A DNA stretch of 64,000 nucleotides from Paenibacillus lignilyticus (GCF_017942085.1 NZ_JAGKSP010000016.1:62001-126000); one strand, 5' to 3'. Positions 17,585-28,097 are shown, numbered from the stretch's first letter. The notes: generated by a model not told the origin, from the sequence alone. Program-made: numbers and translations.

Positions 17585-20415
17585 TCTTCTTCTCTCCAAA
17601 CTTCATTCACCTTACGGTTTAATTTAATAGTCAGTGCTTGGGACTTTACTCCTCGTGATTTTCCGCCTGGAATTACTATACACAATCCAATAATGTCTTC
17701 AACAGCATTTAAATTTACCCTATTACTGGAATTGTTTTCTCGAGCAGTCGAGTCTTTTGAAATACGATAAATTATTAATTGAGGTGTCCTACCGAGGCCT
17801 GCTTCAGACCTAATTTGCTCTATATCAATTGTGGATTTGGAGATTGCCAACTTCTCTCTTGTTTCTTTAGACAACATGTCAATCTGCACATCTGCCAGCA
17901 AATCTTTCGGATCCCTTAATACACCGATATTTATTACGCTGTCATCAACCCCCATTTTTCTGGAACGATTAACTTTCCCGACGGAGCCATTTGCGATTTT
18001 CCACTGCCATTCTTCATTTTCGGAATTCCCTAAACCGGCAACTATAATATTCCAAGCTTGAAGCTTTTCGTGAATACTGACATTCTTAACCCAGTCAGCA
18101 AACATCTCCAGTGCCGGTTTTTTAAAAGTTCTTGAATTTTGATTAAATTCAAATGGTTGTAACAATTTATCGTATATCTTGGAAAATTCTACACCTTCCC
18201 ATATAAATGAAGAATTTTTTTTAAACTTATAACGCCCTAAACTATCAATAAAAGTTTCTGTAATATCAATGTTTTTCTTTAATTTCTGTGCATCATTATC
18301 AAATAGGAATGTTTCGCTGCTGGTACCGGTAAAATCCATTTCTATTTCTTTTGCACTCTGCATTCTGTTTTTAGCCGTAATCCTAAGCCAGGAAGCTTTG
18401 GGGGTATTTTTCACTCGCGGACCATATTCCTTGGGGTCTACTGCCGCTATCATGTAGCGCACCAAATCCTGCCTTAACTCCATTTCGAGAGCGGCTAAAA
18501 ACTTGAATTTATCTATAGTGTCCTGCGTCATCCAAATTCGAGGCAATAACTCATATCCTCTCCGGTATCCAAACCATCTGCCCATTTGCATGAGAGAGTC
18601 AGCTTGACAAGTGGAACGTAGGAAATAGGTACTGACTAAGCCCTCAATGGTTAATCCCCTTGACAGAGTACTACCCCCGACAATGATGAAAACAGGCGCC
18701 GGTTTCGGCTGCACTTTCTCCGGATCCGGATAGGCAAGACGAACGAACATACCCTCTTCAGTTATACCGTTGTTAGCACAATTATCTACACACAAATGAA
18801 TTCCTGCATGATACTGAAACTCACTATCTTCACCTAAGGGGATGTGGGTGATCTCCTCAAGTAATACTTCAATATGCGAAACAATTTCCGTAAATTCGGG
18901 ATAATCGTTCAGCTCTTCATTCGTCCTTCCGTATTCGGGATACGTTTCTCGGAATGAATCAATTGTCAATATATCTCTTTCCGTCATCCAAATCGATTTG
19001 CATTTACTAATCAGAATATTTCGATCAATTGTGGATATCCAACTTCTGATCGCATCAGAAACTTGTTTATGATGTTGTTGTTTTTGGCTGGTGTGGACGA
19101 GCATACTGATTGGTTTTGAATGACCCCAAACCCGCATTGCTGACGCCGAGCACAGAAACCAACAAATTGAATCCTGCATACTTTTCGGTATAGTATCAGA
19201 GTCTCCATTATGTAAGCACTGTAACTCTTCGTATTCTTCCTCACTTATATCATGAACTATGTTGAGACCGTCACAGTCATCCGTTCCTTCAATACCAAAA
19301 ATTTGTCTGGGACCGAAGTATTCATTGGAAGGCTGAAGACTTCTAATGAAATTACTTGGATAGAGCGATTCAGGCGCAGACTCATTTAAAAAATTCGCGT
19401 AAGGTGTTGCTGTGTAACTGATGTAATTCATCGATTTGACTTTGGTATTACAAGAATCTCCCTTGAAGGTGTTACCCTCTACTAAATTAACAATAAGTTT
19501 ATTAATTTGTTTCCTTTCACTTGTGTTAATATCCGCCGTGTTCACACTGGCTTGATCTGCCTCATCATCAATTACAATTACTTTCATTTGCTTATGTTTG
19601 TGTGGATCATACTGCATCCATTCGATTAAATTCTTTAGTCGACCGGAATTTTTTAAGCAGACTGTAAAGTACCGCATATTTGAACTGTCTTCCAACCTCA
19701 AATTTTGAGCTTTTTGTCCTAAAGGACTTCTTTTGGAGAGATGCTCCAGACCCAACCAATTTAAATTGCCATCTCGATTTAAGTCCCTAAATAACCTGCT
19801 CTGCGTCTGTTTCCTTAAATTCTCAATAGTTCCGGACAATACTACAAATAAGTTCCATCCCCAGTCGGCAGCCATTGCCATTAGTGCAGCCATATTTGCG
19901 GTTTTTCCGGATTGCACATGCCCTATTACAAGACCTTTTATCGGCCCTGTTTCCATAGTATTGATATTGAGGCGTTTTAAAACTCCTAAAGTTGCTTGTT
20001 CTATTTCATCTACGGATTCTTTCTTGAAACCTGAATCTATCAAGTGACATCTATACAATTGCCAAGAAGACCTTTCTCCCGTTGGTAGCGATACATCAGT
20101 ATCAAGTCGATCATCAACTAATACAGCTTTTCTGTCTTTTATTTCAACTGATAGACTTTTAATTTCAGCTTCTATTTCCGAGTCTACTAGTTCATACCAT
20201 ACTTCCTTATTCAAAGTATTTGGCCAAAAATTTGTAGATGTTTGTTGTTTTAAAAACTCATTAATACCTGCTTCGTTTGGCCGTAAAGCACATCTTATTG
20301 CTTCCCATTCATGTCCTAATTCCCTTGCTTCACCTATCCATTTTCTGCAACGATCATACACCGGCAAGTTTATATTAATCACGAGCATCCCCCTGGCCAT
20401 GATTTTATAGTTCAT
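17581..20415 (-). CDS. Z1-domain superfamily II helicase-like ATPase
   Basis: 944 aa. Walker A GHVQSGKTANMAALMAMAAD lies at residues 165-184 and Walker B IVIDDEADQASVN near 275-290. YTATPYANFLNE is the usual motif III-like TAT block. PVFIIVGGSTLSRGLTIEGL with QMGRWFGYRRGY forms the later helicase motifs of the Z1 family. Z1 proteins occur with GHKL ATPases and PD-(D/E)XK nucleases in predicted restriction systems, where they probably translocate on or remodel DNA. This is the first gene of the minus-strand run. The ATG at 20415 has only a weak site, whereas a GTG at 20382 follows AGGGGG by 6 bases, so the first 11 codons may not be translated. Confidence 0.85.
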   Translation of the reverse strand: MNYKIMARGMLVININLPVYDRCRKWIGEARELGHEWEAIRCALRPNEAGINEFLKQQTSTNFWPNTLNKEVWYELVDSEIEAEIKSLSVEIKDRKAVLVDDRLDTDVSLPTGERSSWQLYRCHLIDSGFKKESVDEIEQATLGVLKRLNINTMETGPIKGLVIGHVQSGKTANMAALMAMAADWGWNLFVVLSGTIENLRKQTQSRLFRDLNRDGNLNWLGLEHLSKRSPLGQKAQNLRLEDSSNMRYFTVCLKNSGRLKNLIEWMQYDPHKHKQMKVIVIDDEADQASVNTADINTSERKQINKLIVNLVEGNTFKGDSCNTKVKSMNYISYTATPYANFLNESAPESLYPSNFIRSLQPSNEYFGPRQIFGIEGTDDCDGLNIVHDISEEEYEELQCLHNGDSDTIPKSMQDSICWFLCSASAMRVWGHSKPISMLVHTSQKQQHHKQVSDAIRSWISTIDRNILISKCKSIWMTERDILTIDSFRETYPEYGRTNEELNDYPEFTEIVSHIEVLLEEITHIPLGEDSEFQYHAGIHLCVDNCANNGITEEGMFVRLAYPDPEKVQPKPAPVFIIVGGSTLSRGLTIEGLVSTYFLRSTCQADSLMQMGRWFGYRRGYELLPRIWMTQDTIDKFKFLAALEMELRQDLVRYMIAAVDPKEYGPRVKNTPKASWLRITAKNRMQSAKEIEMDFTGTSSETFLFDNDAQKLKKNIDITETFIDSLGRYKFKKNSSFIWEGVEFSKIYDKLLQPFEFNQNSRTFKKPALEMFADWVKNVSIHEKLQAWNIIVAGLGNSENEEWQWKIANGSVGKVNRSRKMGVDDSVINIGVLRDPKDLLADVQIDMLSKETREKLAISKSTIDIEQIRSEAGLGRTPQLIIYRISKDSTARENNSSNRVNLNAVEDIIGLCIVIPGGKSRGVKSQALTIKLNRKVNEVWREEE

Positions 20416-20519
20416 TCTTCACTTCTTACAGGACTATTTTACCAATTTCTATACGCTTAAGCTAAAGGAAAAAATTTCTTTTTTAGTATTTTATACATTA
20501 AATATACTTATTGTGGACG

Positions 20520-23500
20520 TTAGATTCTTACATACTCATTCCCATGCAAAAACCACAATCCCGCTTCCTTCACCTGAATTCCAAACGCCCGCAATAATTC
20601 ATCCGCATAAGCCTTAACTTGTGGTCTATAAAAATCCACAAAAGCACCCAGTTGACCATCTTCATAGACGTCTGTTTTAAAATCAACGATGACCCAGCCA
20701 TCTTCCTCTTCGAACAAGTAATCAATAACTCCCTTAAGAAGAGTATGTACTGTCGACTCATCCCCTGCCACCTTCTCCATTCGTGTTCGGAAAGGCAGTT
20801 CATGGATCCTCCGCTTAGCAGCCAATCCCCTCTTCCAAATCTTATGCTGCCTAACATCCTCTAGCATCGACATAACATCTACAATTAGTGACTCTACCAG
20901 TCCTTCTTCAGCTGCAATGGCTCTTATATCTATCCCAAGTTCCTCTGGCGTTCTACCAGCACCAAGAAGCTCAATGCAGCGATGAACGGTACTTCCAAAT
21001 GCCATTCCCCGCCCTGCTAGCGGACGCGGCGGCTGAACACCGGCACTTTTGGCGATCTCAGTAACGGATGCAACTCGGTACGATGGAACCGCAAGAGCTT
21101 CGCGTTGTTGCCGACCACTCCTGGCATCCTCTAATTCATCGTGCCTCACATCATATACAGGCGATGTAATCTCGCGTACCTGTACATCTTCGATCTCCTT
21201 CGCATCCCGGAGACTGCTCTCAAACGCACTCCAAGGATCTACCGCCGGCCGATCAGGGTACCTGCTTATGACAAGAAGCTGTTTCGCACGAGTAGCAGCT
21301 ACATAAAGTAGCCGTTCCTTCTCTGCATTCATATACAAACGCTCTCGCTCCGCTAGCTCAATCCAGCCCGGAGGATGAGCAATAACATCGTTCTGATATC
21401 CTGTTTTGCGTGTAATGTTAAAGTAGCCCTTAACAGATTCACCGGAGCGATTAATATGCTCAGAAGCATCGTGATCCGATTCACCGCAAGGACAAGCGAG
21501 GAAAACGACGTGGGCTTCCAGTCCCTTGGCCTTATGCAAATTCATAATTCGAACAGCCTCGTGTTGGCCTGCGTATAAATCTTCAGCTTCTACTGAAGCT
21601 TCTTCAGCAATATGTACTACATACGCGCAAAGCTCCGGCCAACTTGCAGTGGCCATTTCTTCTCGTTGCAGAAGGTAAAGTAATTTAATCAACGTGCCGG
21701 CCCGATTCGAGCCACTTTTCCCCATTGCAGCAAGCGGAATTAATCCCAAATCATCGATGATAAACATAAGCGCCGACAATGCTGACATCGATCTCATCTT
21801 CCGCAAATAAACAGACAGTTGTTCCAATGCTTCATATACCGGCATGGCTGTCTCTGATACAGCAGAACGATCCGGAAGAAAAGTATACGATACCGGGAAA
21901 CCTTCCATTTTATAATGGAACAGAGCATTATCACTCACACCGAAGAACAACCCCCGCAGCACAGCGAGAAGGGCGATTCGATCATCCGAATCATTCAGAC
22001 TCTTGGCAAGGGCAGCTAAACTAATAATTTCCTCATATAGCGTCGAGCTACCCGCCGTTACTGCAGGTATGCCGTAGCCTTCCAGCTTCTGTGCATATAA
22101 GTGTAGAAACTCCCTGCGCTTATGCAGAATGAGAAAATCTCCCGGAACCGCGGGTCTTAAACCAATCTCACCAGATCGATCTCTTTCTTGAATCTTCAAA
22201 TTCCCCGCACAAGCCCAAGCGATATATCGGGTAACCCAATCCGCATCCGCATCAGCGATAACAGCTTTACCACCTTGCAGCTTCGGGACCGTTAATGTTT
22301 GTATACCGTACTGTGCACCAAGGTTACTTTTCGGATTAGTTAACTTAGTTTCCATTTGGACAAAAGCTGCCTGATGCTCGGATTCTGTCCGTGGGAATCG
22401 AGAATTGAAATCATAGTTAACAAACTGACCAATAGCATGCACAGATCGAAAGTTTGAACTCAGCTGCAATACTTCACCATGGGCTGCTATCTTATTTTTC
22501 ACCGCATTATAGGTAGAGATATCTGCTCTGCGGAACCGGTAAATAGACTGTTTCGGATCCCCTACTACGAACAATGAGCCGGGCTTCGGAGTCACGTTAC
22601 GCCAGTTCGACTCCGTCGGATTATCGCCTGTGAGCAGAAACATGAGCTCTGCCTGAATCGGGTCTGTATCCTGAAATTCATCCACAAATAATCTGGTGTA
22701 ACGATTAGTGAAGAATGATCGCACTTCCTTATGTTCACGAAGAAGCGATGTCGCACGCATCAATAAATCCTGGAAGTCCAGCAATCCCAGCTCATTGCGT
22801 CTACGGGCGCAATATTGAATTGCCGGCATGACAAACGTAATTACTTGTGGATACAGATGCTCACGCCATGCTCGCAGAAAGGGATTTAGGACTCGGAATT
22901 GCCACTCTTGAAAGGCCACCTTAAACTGCTTCGCCATATCTTTATCCGTCCAGCGATTTAAGGTTGCAGCCACTTCTCGTTCAAATAGAAGCCCCAGATT
23001 CAGAATGCGGATGTCATCTTTTACCCCGTACAATTGGATCATCCTTCTGCCGTTCCGAATCATCTGCTGAAGTCTATCCCAGCCTTTCTCCGGCTTTAAG
23101 ATTGGCAGATAGGCGAAAGCTTCATCTATCATCGGAGGCAAGGAGAGACGAATAAGATCAAAATCCGGTCGTAGCATAACTTGTAATTCGATGTGAACAT
23201 CGGTATACAAAGAGACTCGGTTATAAACATGCTTGAGGTCCTCTACTGAGACCTGCAGCGACTCCAGAGTTTGTATTTCCTGCTCCTGCCCGGATTCGTT
23301 TAGCTGTAGTAAATACTCATCCCAACAAAGGTCCCGGAATGCCAATGCCTCCTGCTCCTCTATCTCTTGAAACATAGGATCAAGCTTCGCCTCTATAGGA
23401 CGTTCGCGCAGGAGCCTGCCGCAGAAGGAATGAATCGTACCAATATAGCAGCGGTCAATGGTCTTCAGCGCTTGGCGAAGGTTTACGACCGCTATTTCAT

Positions 23501-23741
23501 TAGTCACTGTACTTAGCTTCTTCTCAAGCTCCAATCGAAACCGATTCTTAAGTTCATCTGCCGCTTTACGTGTAAACGTAATTGCTGCAATCTGATCGGC
23601 AGTGGCTTTTCCGTTCTCGATAAGGGCGATCATCCTGCCTACAAGTGAAGTTGTCTTACCGGACCCGGCACCAGCTTCAACTAGGAATGTTGTGTCCAAA
23701 TCCTGTACAATGCGATCCCTTGCCACTTGATCACTATGCAT
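20520..23741 (-). CDS. RecB/AddA-like UvrD-family helicase with PD-(D/E)XK nuclease
   Basis: About 1073 aa. Walker A VEAGAGSGKTTSL is at residues 21-33, Walker B LFVDEFQDTDPIQ with GDPKQSIYRFRRAD in the middle, and the late helicase motif VRIMNLHKAKGLEAH near 750. The C-terminus has a RecB-type nuclease site GVIDYLF...WVIVDFKTD near residue 1020. It overlaps its AddB-like partner by 8 bases. ATG at 23741 follows AGGGGGG by about 10 bases. Family members resect double-strand ends. The N-terminus is unlike housekeeping AddA, which starts with a W-T-x-x-Q pattern, so this is probably a second, defence-linked pair. Confidence 0.85.
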   Translation of the reverse strand: MHSDQVARDRIVQDLDTTFLVEAGAGSGKTTSLVGRMIALIENGKATADQIAAITFTRKAADELKNRFRLELEKKLSTVTNEIAVVNLRQALKTIDRCYIGTIHSFCGRLLRERPIEAKLDPMFQEIEEQEALAFRDLCWDEYLLQLNESGQEQEIQTLESLQVSVEDLKHVYNRVSLYTDVHIELQVMLRPDFDLIRLSLPPMIDEAFAYLPILKPEKGWDRLQQMIRNGRRMIQLYGVKDDIRILNLGLLFEREVAATLNRWTDKDMAKQFKVAFQEWQFRVLNPFLRAWREHLYPQVITFVMPAIQYCARRRNELGLLDFQDLLMRATSLLREHKEVRSFFTNRYTRLFVDEFQDTDPIQAELMFLLTGDNPTESNWRNVTPKPGSLFVVGDPKQSIYRFRRADISTYNAVKNKIAAHGEVLQLSSNFRSVHAIGQFVNYDFNSRFPRTESEHQAAFVQMETKLTNPKSNLGAQYGIQTLTVPKLQGGKAVIADADADWVTRYIAWACAGNLKIQERDRSGEIGLRPAVPGDFLILHKRREFLHLYAQKLEGYGIPAVTAGSSTLYEEIISLAALAKSLNDSDDRIALLAVLRGLFFGVSDNALFHYKMEGFPVSYTFLPDRSAVSETAMPVYEALEQLSVYLRKMRSMSALSALMFIIDDLGLIPLAAMGKSGSNRAGTLIKLLYLLQREEMATASWPELCAYVVHIAEEASVEAEDLYAGQHEAVRIMNLHKAKGLEAHVVFLACPCGESDHDASEHINRSGESVKGYFNITRKTGYQNDVIAHPPGWIELAERERLYMNAEKERLLYVAATRAKQLLVISRYPDRPAVDPWSAFESSLRDAKEIEDVQVREITSPVYDVRHDELEDARSGRQQREALAVPSYRVASVTEIAKSAGVQPPRPLAGRGMAFGSTVHRCIELLGAGRTPEELGIDIRAIAAEEGLVESLIVDVMSMLEDVRQHKIWKRGLAAKRRIHELPFRTRMEKVAGDESTVHTLLKGVIDYLFEEEDGWVIVDFKTDVYEDGQLGAFVDFYRPQVKAYADELLRAFGIQVKEAGLWFLHGNEYVRI

Positions 23742-26589
23742 AATTAGCTGCCCCCCTGACCTCAATCAAGGCCGTTTCATTACTGCAAACCTCTCGATAA
23801 TCACACCATTTGCAATTGCTCACTTCAGTAGTAGGAACAAATACGCCGGATTCAATATTATGAAGCATGCTGCTCAGCAGCTTAGATAATTCCGCTCGTC
23901 TGTCCTGGATTCGGGACACTTCCTCGCCTTTCCCCCGTTCAGTGGGAAAATAATAGGCCGACTCCACGACCTGCGCATTCACATCAATGCCTTTGGTTCT
24001 TAACCATTGTTCAACAGCCACAGCATACAGAGCGTGCTGCAACTGCGTGCCTTGAGCGAAGTAGTCGTTCTCATCGTATTTGCTCGGTCTTCCCGTCTTG
24101 TAATCAAAAATCTTATAATGATGTGGGCGGATTTCATCTACCCGATCCACGAACCCCTTCAGTCGAATTACGAGTCCATTCTCTAACTCTACCGTCAGCG
24201 GTCCGCCTTCTTCTTCCAGCTCCAGCTCAAAATACCGCGGTTTGGTCATCCGCTCCAGCTCGACTTTATAAAACACTTCGACATCCTTCCGGATAGCCTC
24301 AGATTCCTTATGAAAAATATGCAGGCTCGGCGGCGGCACCATAACCTGATACTCCTGAATAGTTTCCTTCGTTATTTTCATTAATAGCGTGCGATCATGA
24401 CGAGGTTCACCACTGTCCGTCAGCGAGATCGCTTCTTTTAAATAAAGATAAAAGATGCGGTGCAGCAAACTTCCCCGATCCGCAGGTCCCAACCATTGTG
24501 AACGGTCGAATACGGCCGTATCCTTTTCACGAATTTTCAGTATGGATGAGTAGAAGAATCTCCGCGGGCACTCTGCATACCGTTCCAGTTGTGTCACGCT
24601 CAAATAAGCTTCCGAATTTCCTCTATACTGAATGGTAAACGTGCTCATATCCAGTATTCCATCTTGACCGGAACCATTCCCGCCCAGCGTCGAATCGTGG
24701 TATGCCTTGGATGCAAACCGATACGAATGAAGCAGCGAAGATGTACCATTGCTTAGTCTGCCACCCTCAGTTAGCCGGCCCAACCAGCGGTCCGAACTAT
24801 CCAACTCATGAGAAGACCCGTCACCTTGACCAGGTAAATAACCAACGGGTTTGCCTAAATAACTTTTCATAGCCGTGAAATCCATTAACTGATTTCCCGA
24901 AACTTCGCGGCAAACCTGAAGCAGTTCAAACGCTGCATGCTCTTCTTTCTGATCAAATGGATCATAAGAACAGAAACTAAACGTGACATGACTGCTAATA
25001 TGACCTAAGCGGCTATTTCTTTCCAGTACTCTCTCTTCAGCTCGTTCTACCGAAGTCAATAAGCGCCCCATGTTTGCCCGCTCCATATCAAACAGTGCCG
25101 GATCCTGCCTCGTCTGGACCGACCATGCAGACTCATTCATTCCAATCATAAAAGTATGCGCCCGACCGGAATCTCCTCCATCCTGCAAGGAAGATATGTA
25201 GATATGTCCGCTTCTGGGACTGTTACTGCGAATGTTTATGCCCGTTACAATTTCCTTTACATAACGAATGGCACTCTCACTGCTTACTGTCTGCGGATTA
25301 ACAGCGGCCAAGCAATCCGCTTGTTCACGTAATACCGCGAGCACCGCAGCATCCTCCACGCTAACAGGTGCTGTACAACGATCCAGAAATTGAATCAACC
25401 CTCTAAGTACGATAAGCGGTTTCCAGTTCTCTTCTTCCGGCAGGGCAGTAAACAAATCGCTAAAAATAGCATTCAACTCTCTTAGAGCAGCATTATCTGC
25501 GCCTGTTCCATCTTCTCCTTCTACTGACTGCAAAACCGCATATCGCGCTCTCCCCCAGCCAATACCGCTTTGTTCCAGACAGCGAATGATCGCGATCGAT
25601 GAAACCGAGCTCTCGTCCTGCCAAAATGATATAAAACCATGCCTAAGCGCATTCAGCATGCAGTCCACATCATAGTTACGAGCCAGCCACTCCAGATAAG
25701 CAAGCGCAGCTTTGCCCACTTGTGTGAACGTAGCAGATAACCCTTTCGAGAATGTACAGGGTATGTCTAAAGACTGCGATATGTTATGCACGACCGTGTT
25801 ATATAGGTTGTAATCAGAGAGGATTACTTCAACGTTATCAAATGGTATCTCGTGACTGCATACCCTTCGCAGCACTTCACGAACTTCAGCCATACTGCCT
25901 GCTGCTTGAAATATTTCAGGTTTCGTACTCAATTGTATGTAGAGCGATTCCGGGAATCGTGATTCTTCTTGAATAACATGCAAACGCGGCCCTGCAACTC
26001 GATCCAGCATCTCTCGTTCTATATAGGAGTGCGCTGCTCCGGCATCTCTAGTAATAATTAATTCATCTTCAACACCACTGCTTACAGGCAAATAGGAAAG
26101 CAGCCCGGCAAAATCGGTGAACTTGCCATCTTTTAACCGGTTCTCATATGCAGATAGAAGCTCCAGCATATACAAACCTTTTTGCTTACTTTCAAACTGT
26201 TCGACAGTTAATTCAGATGACCGAAGATCAGCCTCTCTAAGCTCCTGAATGGCATCATGAAAACTCTGCACGATACCAGACGTTATCATTTCCACGGGAA
26301 GGTATTCCGAATAATGCTGCGCAATCTCCAGCATCAAATTATTAATAAGCCAGAAGGTTTGATCACCACTCAGTAATGTAATCTCCTGCTTTACTAACTC
26401 CTGCTTCGATCGTTTCGTAATTAAAGATTTAATCGTTTCAATTTCTGTATTCATAATCGGACCATGTTCCCTGCAGATCCGATTCAACCATTGTTCGCCT
26501 TGCTCATACCGATCAACCAGGATGATTTTCCGACAAAAGAGATTCTCCTTACAGATCTTATATATATTTGTCATCCAAGATTGATTCAT
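23734..26589 (-). CDS. AddB-like protein with Fe-S PD-(D/E)XK nuclease domain
   Basis: 951 aa. The C-terminal nuclease shows LSVTQLERYAECPRRFFYS, then HYKIFDYKTGRPSKYDEND with the catalytic D-x-K, and CKWCDYREVC near the end. The first Cys plus the CxxC...C set form the 4Fe-4S staple typical of AddB nucleases. The N-terminus lacks the Walker A loop seen in B. subtilis AddB, and no complete helicase motifs were found, so the helicase-like part is probably structural. ATG at 26589 follows AAGGCGGTG. It precedes and overlaps the AddA-like gene, as in addBA operons. Base composition is closer to core chromosome than to the island downstream. Confidence 0.8.
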   Translation of the reverse strand: MNQSWMTNIYKICKENLFCRKIILVDRYEQGEQWLNRICREHGPIMNTEIETIKSLITKRSKQELVKQEITLLSGDQTFWLINNLMLEIAQHYSEYLPVEMITSGIVQSFHDAIQELREADLRSSELTVEQFESKQKGLYMLELLSAYENRLKDGKFTDFAGLLSYLPVSSGVEDELIITRDAGAAHSYIEREMLDRVAGPRLHVIQEESRFPESLYIQLSTKPEIFQAAGSMAEVREVLRRVCSHEIPFDNVEVILSDYNLYNTVVHNISQSLDIPCTFSKGLSATFTQVGKAALAYLEWLARNYDVDCMLNALRHGFISFWQDESSVSSIAIIRCLEQSGIGWGRARYAVLQSVEGEDGTGADNAALRELNAIFSDLFTALPEEENWKPLIVLRGLIQFLDRCTAPVSVEDAAVLAVLREQADCLAAVNPQTVSSESAIRYVKEIVTGINIRSNSPRSGHIYISSLQDGGDSGRAHTFMIGMNESAWSVQTRQDPALFDMERANMGRLLTSVERAEERVLERNSRLGHISSHVTFSFCSYDPFDQKEEHAAFELLQVCREVSGNQLMDFTAMKSYLGKPVGYLPGQGDGSSHELDSSDRWLGRLTEGGRLSNGTSSLLHSYRFASKAYHDSTLGGNGSGQDGILDMSTFTIQYRGNSEAYLSVTQLERYAECPRRFFYSSILKIREKDTAVFDRSQWLGPADRGSLLHRIFYLYLKEAISLTDSGEPRHDRTLLMKITKETIQEYQVMVPPPSLHIFHKESEAIRKDVEVFYKVELERMTKPRYFELELEEEGGPLTVELENGLVIRLKGFVDRVDEIRPHHYKIFDYKTGRPSKYDENDYFAQGTQLQHALYAVAVEQWLRTKGIDVNAQVVESAYYFPTERGKGEEVSRIQDRRAELSKLLSSMLHNIESGVFVPTTEVSNCKWCDYREVCSNETALIEVRGAANYA

Positions 26590-26775
26590 ATGACTTACAC
26601 CGCCTTAGCTGCTATTAGTTCCTAAGTTACCTCTATCCGTCTAAAAGACCACTTAAATAATTTCGCGATCATCTATCATTCTCCTTGTTATCCCCATTTC
26701 TTCCGTTAAATCCATCTTACGCACCGTTAACGACATAATGATGACAGCGAATATATGTTCGAAGCTGTAAATAAA

Positions 26776-26812
26776 AGAAATGAAGCACACTCCAAGATAT
26801 GGAATATGCTTC
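26776..26812 (-). terminator. Terminator after the VWA gene
   Basis: Arms 26782-26793 and 26801-26812 (GAAGCACACTCC / GGAATATGCTTC) pair over 12 positions with two G-T pairs. The minus-strand continuation is T-rich (ATTTCTTTTATTT). Confidence 0.65.
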
Positions 26813-26828
26813 TTCTATTACTGTTTGA

Positions 26829-28070
26829 TTAACGACGCTTCATTTGGCGGTATTTTTGCTCATGCAGTTCTTTACGAGTACGGCTCGAATAAGTAAAATT
26901 TTCAAGACGGTTGTATAACTTCTCAGATTCTTCCGCTAAGATCGGAGCACCTAGCTGCACGGACATAGCCAGCATTTGATCAGCCTGTTGTTTCAGCATC
27001 TCCTGACCACCCTGCATATTCCCGCTGTCGAAAGCCTCCATTGCAGCTTCAATTACTCTGGCTGATTGGGTCAGTTGAACCCGCTTCTGTACATCAACAT
27101 TACCGGGAAGATTCAACAGCTGAAGATTATTCGTAAACTCCGCATGAACTTCGCAGCTATATGAGCAAGCCGCTGCTCCTTCCGATACATCGACGTATTC
27201 CCAGTTTAACAGCAGCACCGGATGCATACCTTGCGTATGTGGATCAAGGCTCAGTTCCACTAGAATCGACTTCACTTCCTCATGATAAAGATCGCCGACA
27301 AGTACGGTATACTCACCTAGGTATTGCTCGAATTTATGACCATAAATACCTGTAATTCGAGTCGAGTCAGTTGTCTGCAGCGTCAGCTTCATATTTTGAG
27401 ATACTACGTTAAGCAAGCCTTGAAGCTCTTGTTCGAAGATAGAGGGGATATGATCCGGCTTATCAATGTAGTAGAAGTTCCCGCCGCCATGCTCTGCGAT
27501 CGCCTCCATTAGCTCCTCATCGAAGCCATCACCTACTCCCATTGCTGTAATGCCAACACCTAAGGAACGGTATTCTGCTGCTATAGCAGCCAGCTTGTCC
27601 CTCTTAGTGATACCTTGGTTTGCATGCCCATCAGACAGGAGAATGACACGGTTTACAATGCCTTCCTGTGCGCTTTTCCGGACATACTGCGCTCCTTCGA
27701 TCAATCCGCCGCTTAAATTCGTACTGCCGCCGGTCTGGATAGATTCGATCTTCTTTTTCATTACTTCTTTATGCATAACCTTCGATGGGGCAAATACAGT
27801 GTGTACTTCATCGTCAAACGCTACCAGACTAAGTCGATCCCCGCCATCCATCTGGTCAGTAACAAATTGGCAAGCCTTCTTGCTGAATGTGAGCGGCTCG
27901 CCGTCCATAGATCCACTTCGATCAAGTACAAGAGATAGATTAATCGGTGCCCGATTCGTCTGAGAAGGTGCGTTACCCTTCGCTTCTATAAGTAGATATA
28001 CTTTCTCTGCTCCGCCAACCGGTAGATACGAACTGCTCCATGCATGGTTAAATAATACTGTTTGTTTCAC
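26829..28070 (-). CDS. VWA-domain protein
   Basis: 413 aa. The von Willebrand factor A fold is clear: the MIDAS metal site LVLDRSGSMDG near residues 48-58, later TNLSGGL, and LLSDGHANQGITKRD. After the VWA domain comes a beta-rich region and a helical tail (EKLYNRLENFTYSSRTRKELHEQ). No signal peptide or membrane segment is seen, so it acts in the cytoplasm, probably as a metal-dependent protein-binding scaffold. GTG at 28070 has GGAGG 8 bases upstream. It sits between the nuclease pair and a WYL regulator. Similar proteins occur as orphan genes, so a defence role is uncertain. Confidence 0.85.
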   Translation of the reverse strand: MKQTVLFNHAWSSSYLPVGGAEKVYLLIEAKGNAPSQTNRAPINLSLVLDRSGSMDGEPLTFSKKACQFVTDQMDGGDRLSLVAFDDEVHTVFAPSKVMHKEVMKKKIESIQTGGSTNLSGGLIEGAQYVRKSAQEGIVNRVILLSDGHANQGITKRDKLAAIAAEYRSLGVGITAMGVGDGFDEELMEAIAEHGGGNFYYIDKPDHIPSIFEQELQGLLNVVSQNMKLTLQTTDSTRITGIYGHKFEQYLGEYTVLVGDLYHEEVKSILVELSLDPHTQGMHPVLLLNWEYVDVSEGAAACSYSCEVHAEFTNNLQLLNLPGNVDVQKRVQLTQSARVIEAAMEAFDSGNMQGGQEMLKQQADQMLAMSVQLGAPILAEESEKLYNRLENFTYSSRTRKELHEQKYRQMKRR

Positions 28071-28097
28071 TAAGAGTTCCTCCAGTTAATATCAGAA

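Noticed and set aside
5377..20415. Prophage or integrative element
   Set aside because: No integrase, recombinase, structural phage gene or tRNA end was seen. The AT-rich island is better read as a defence cluster.
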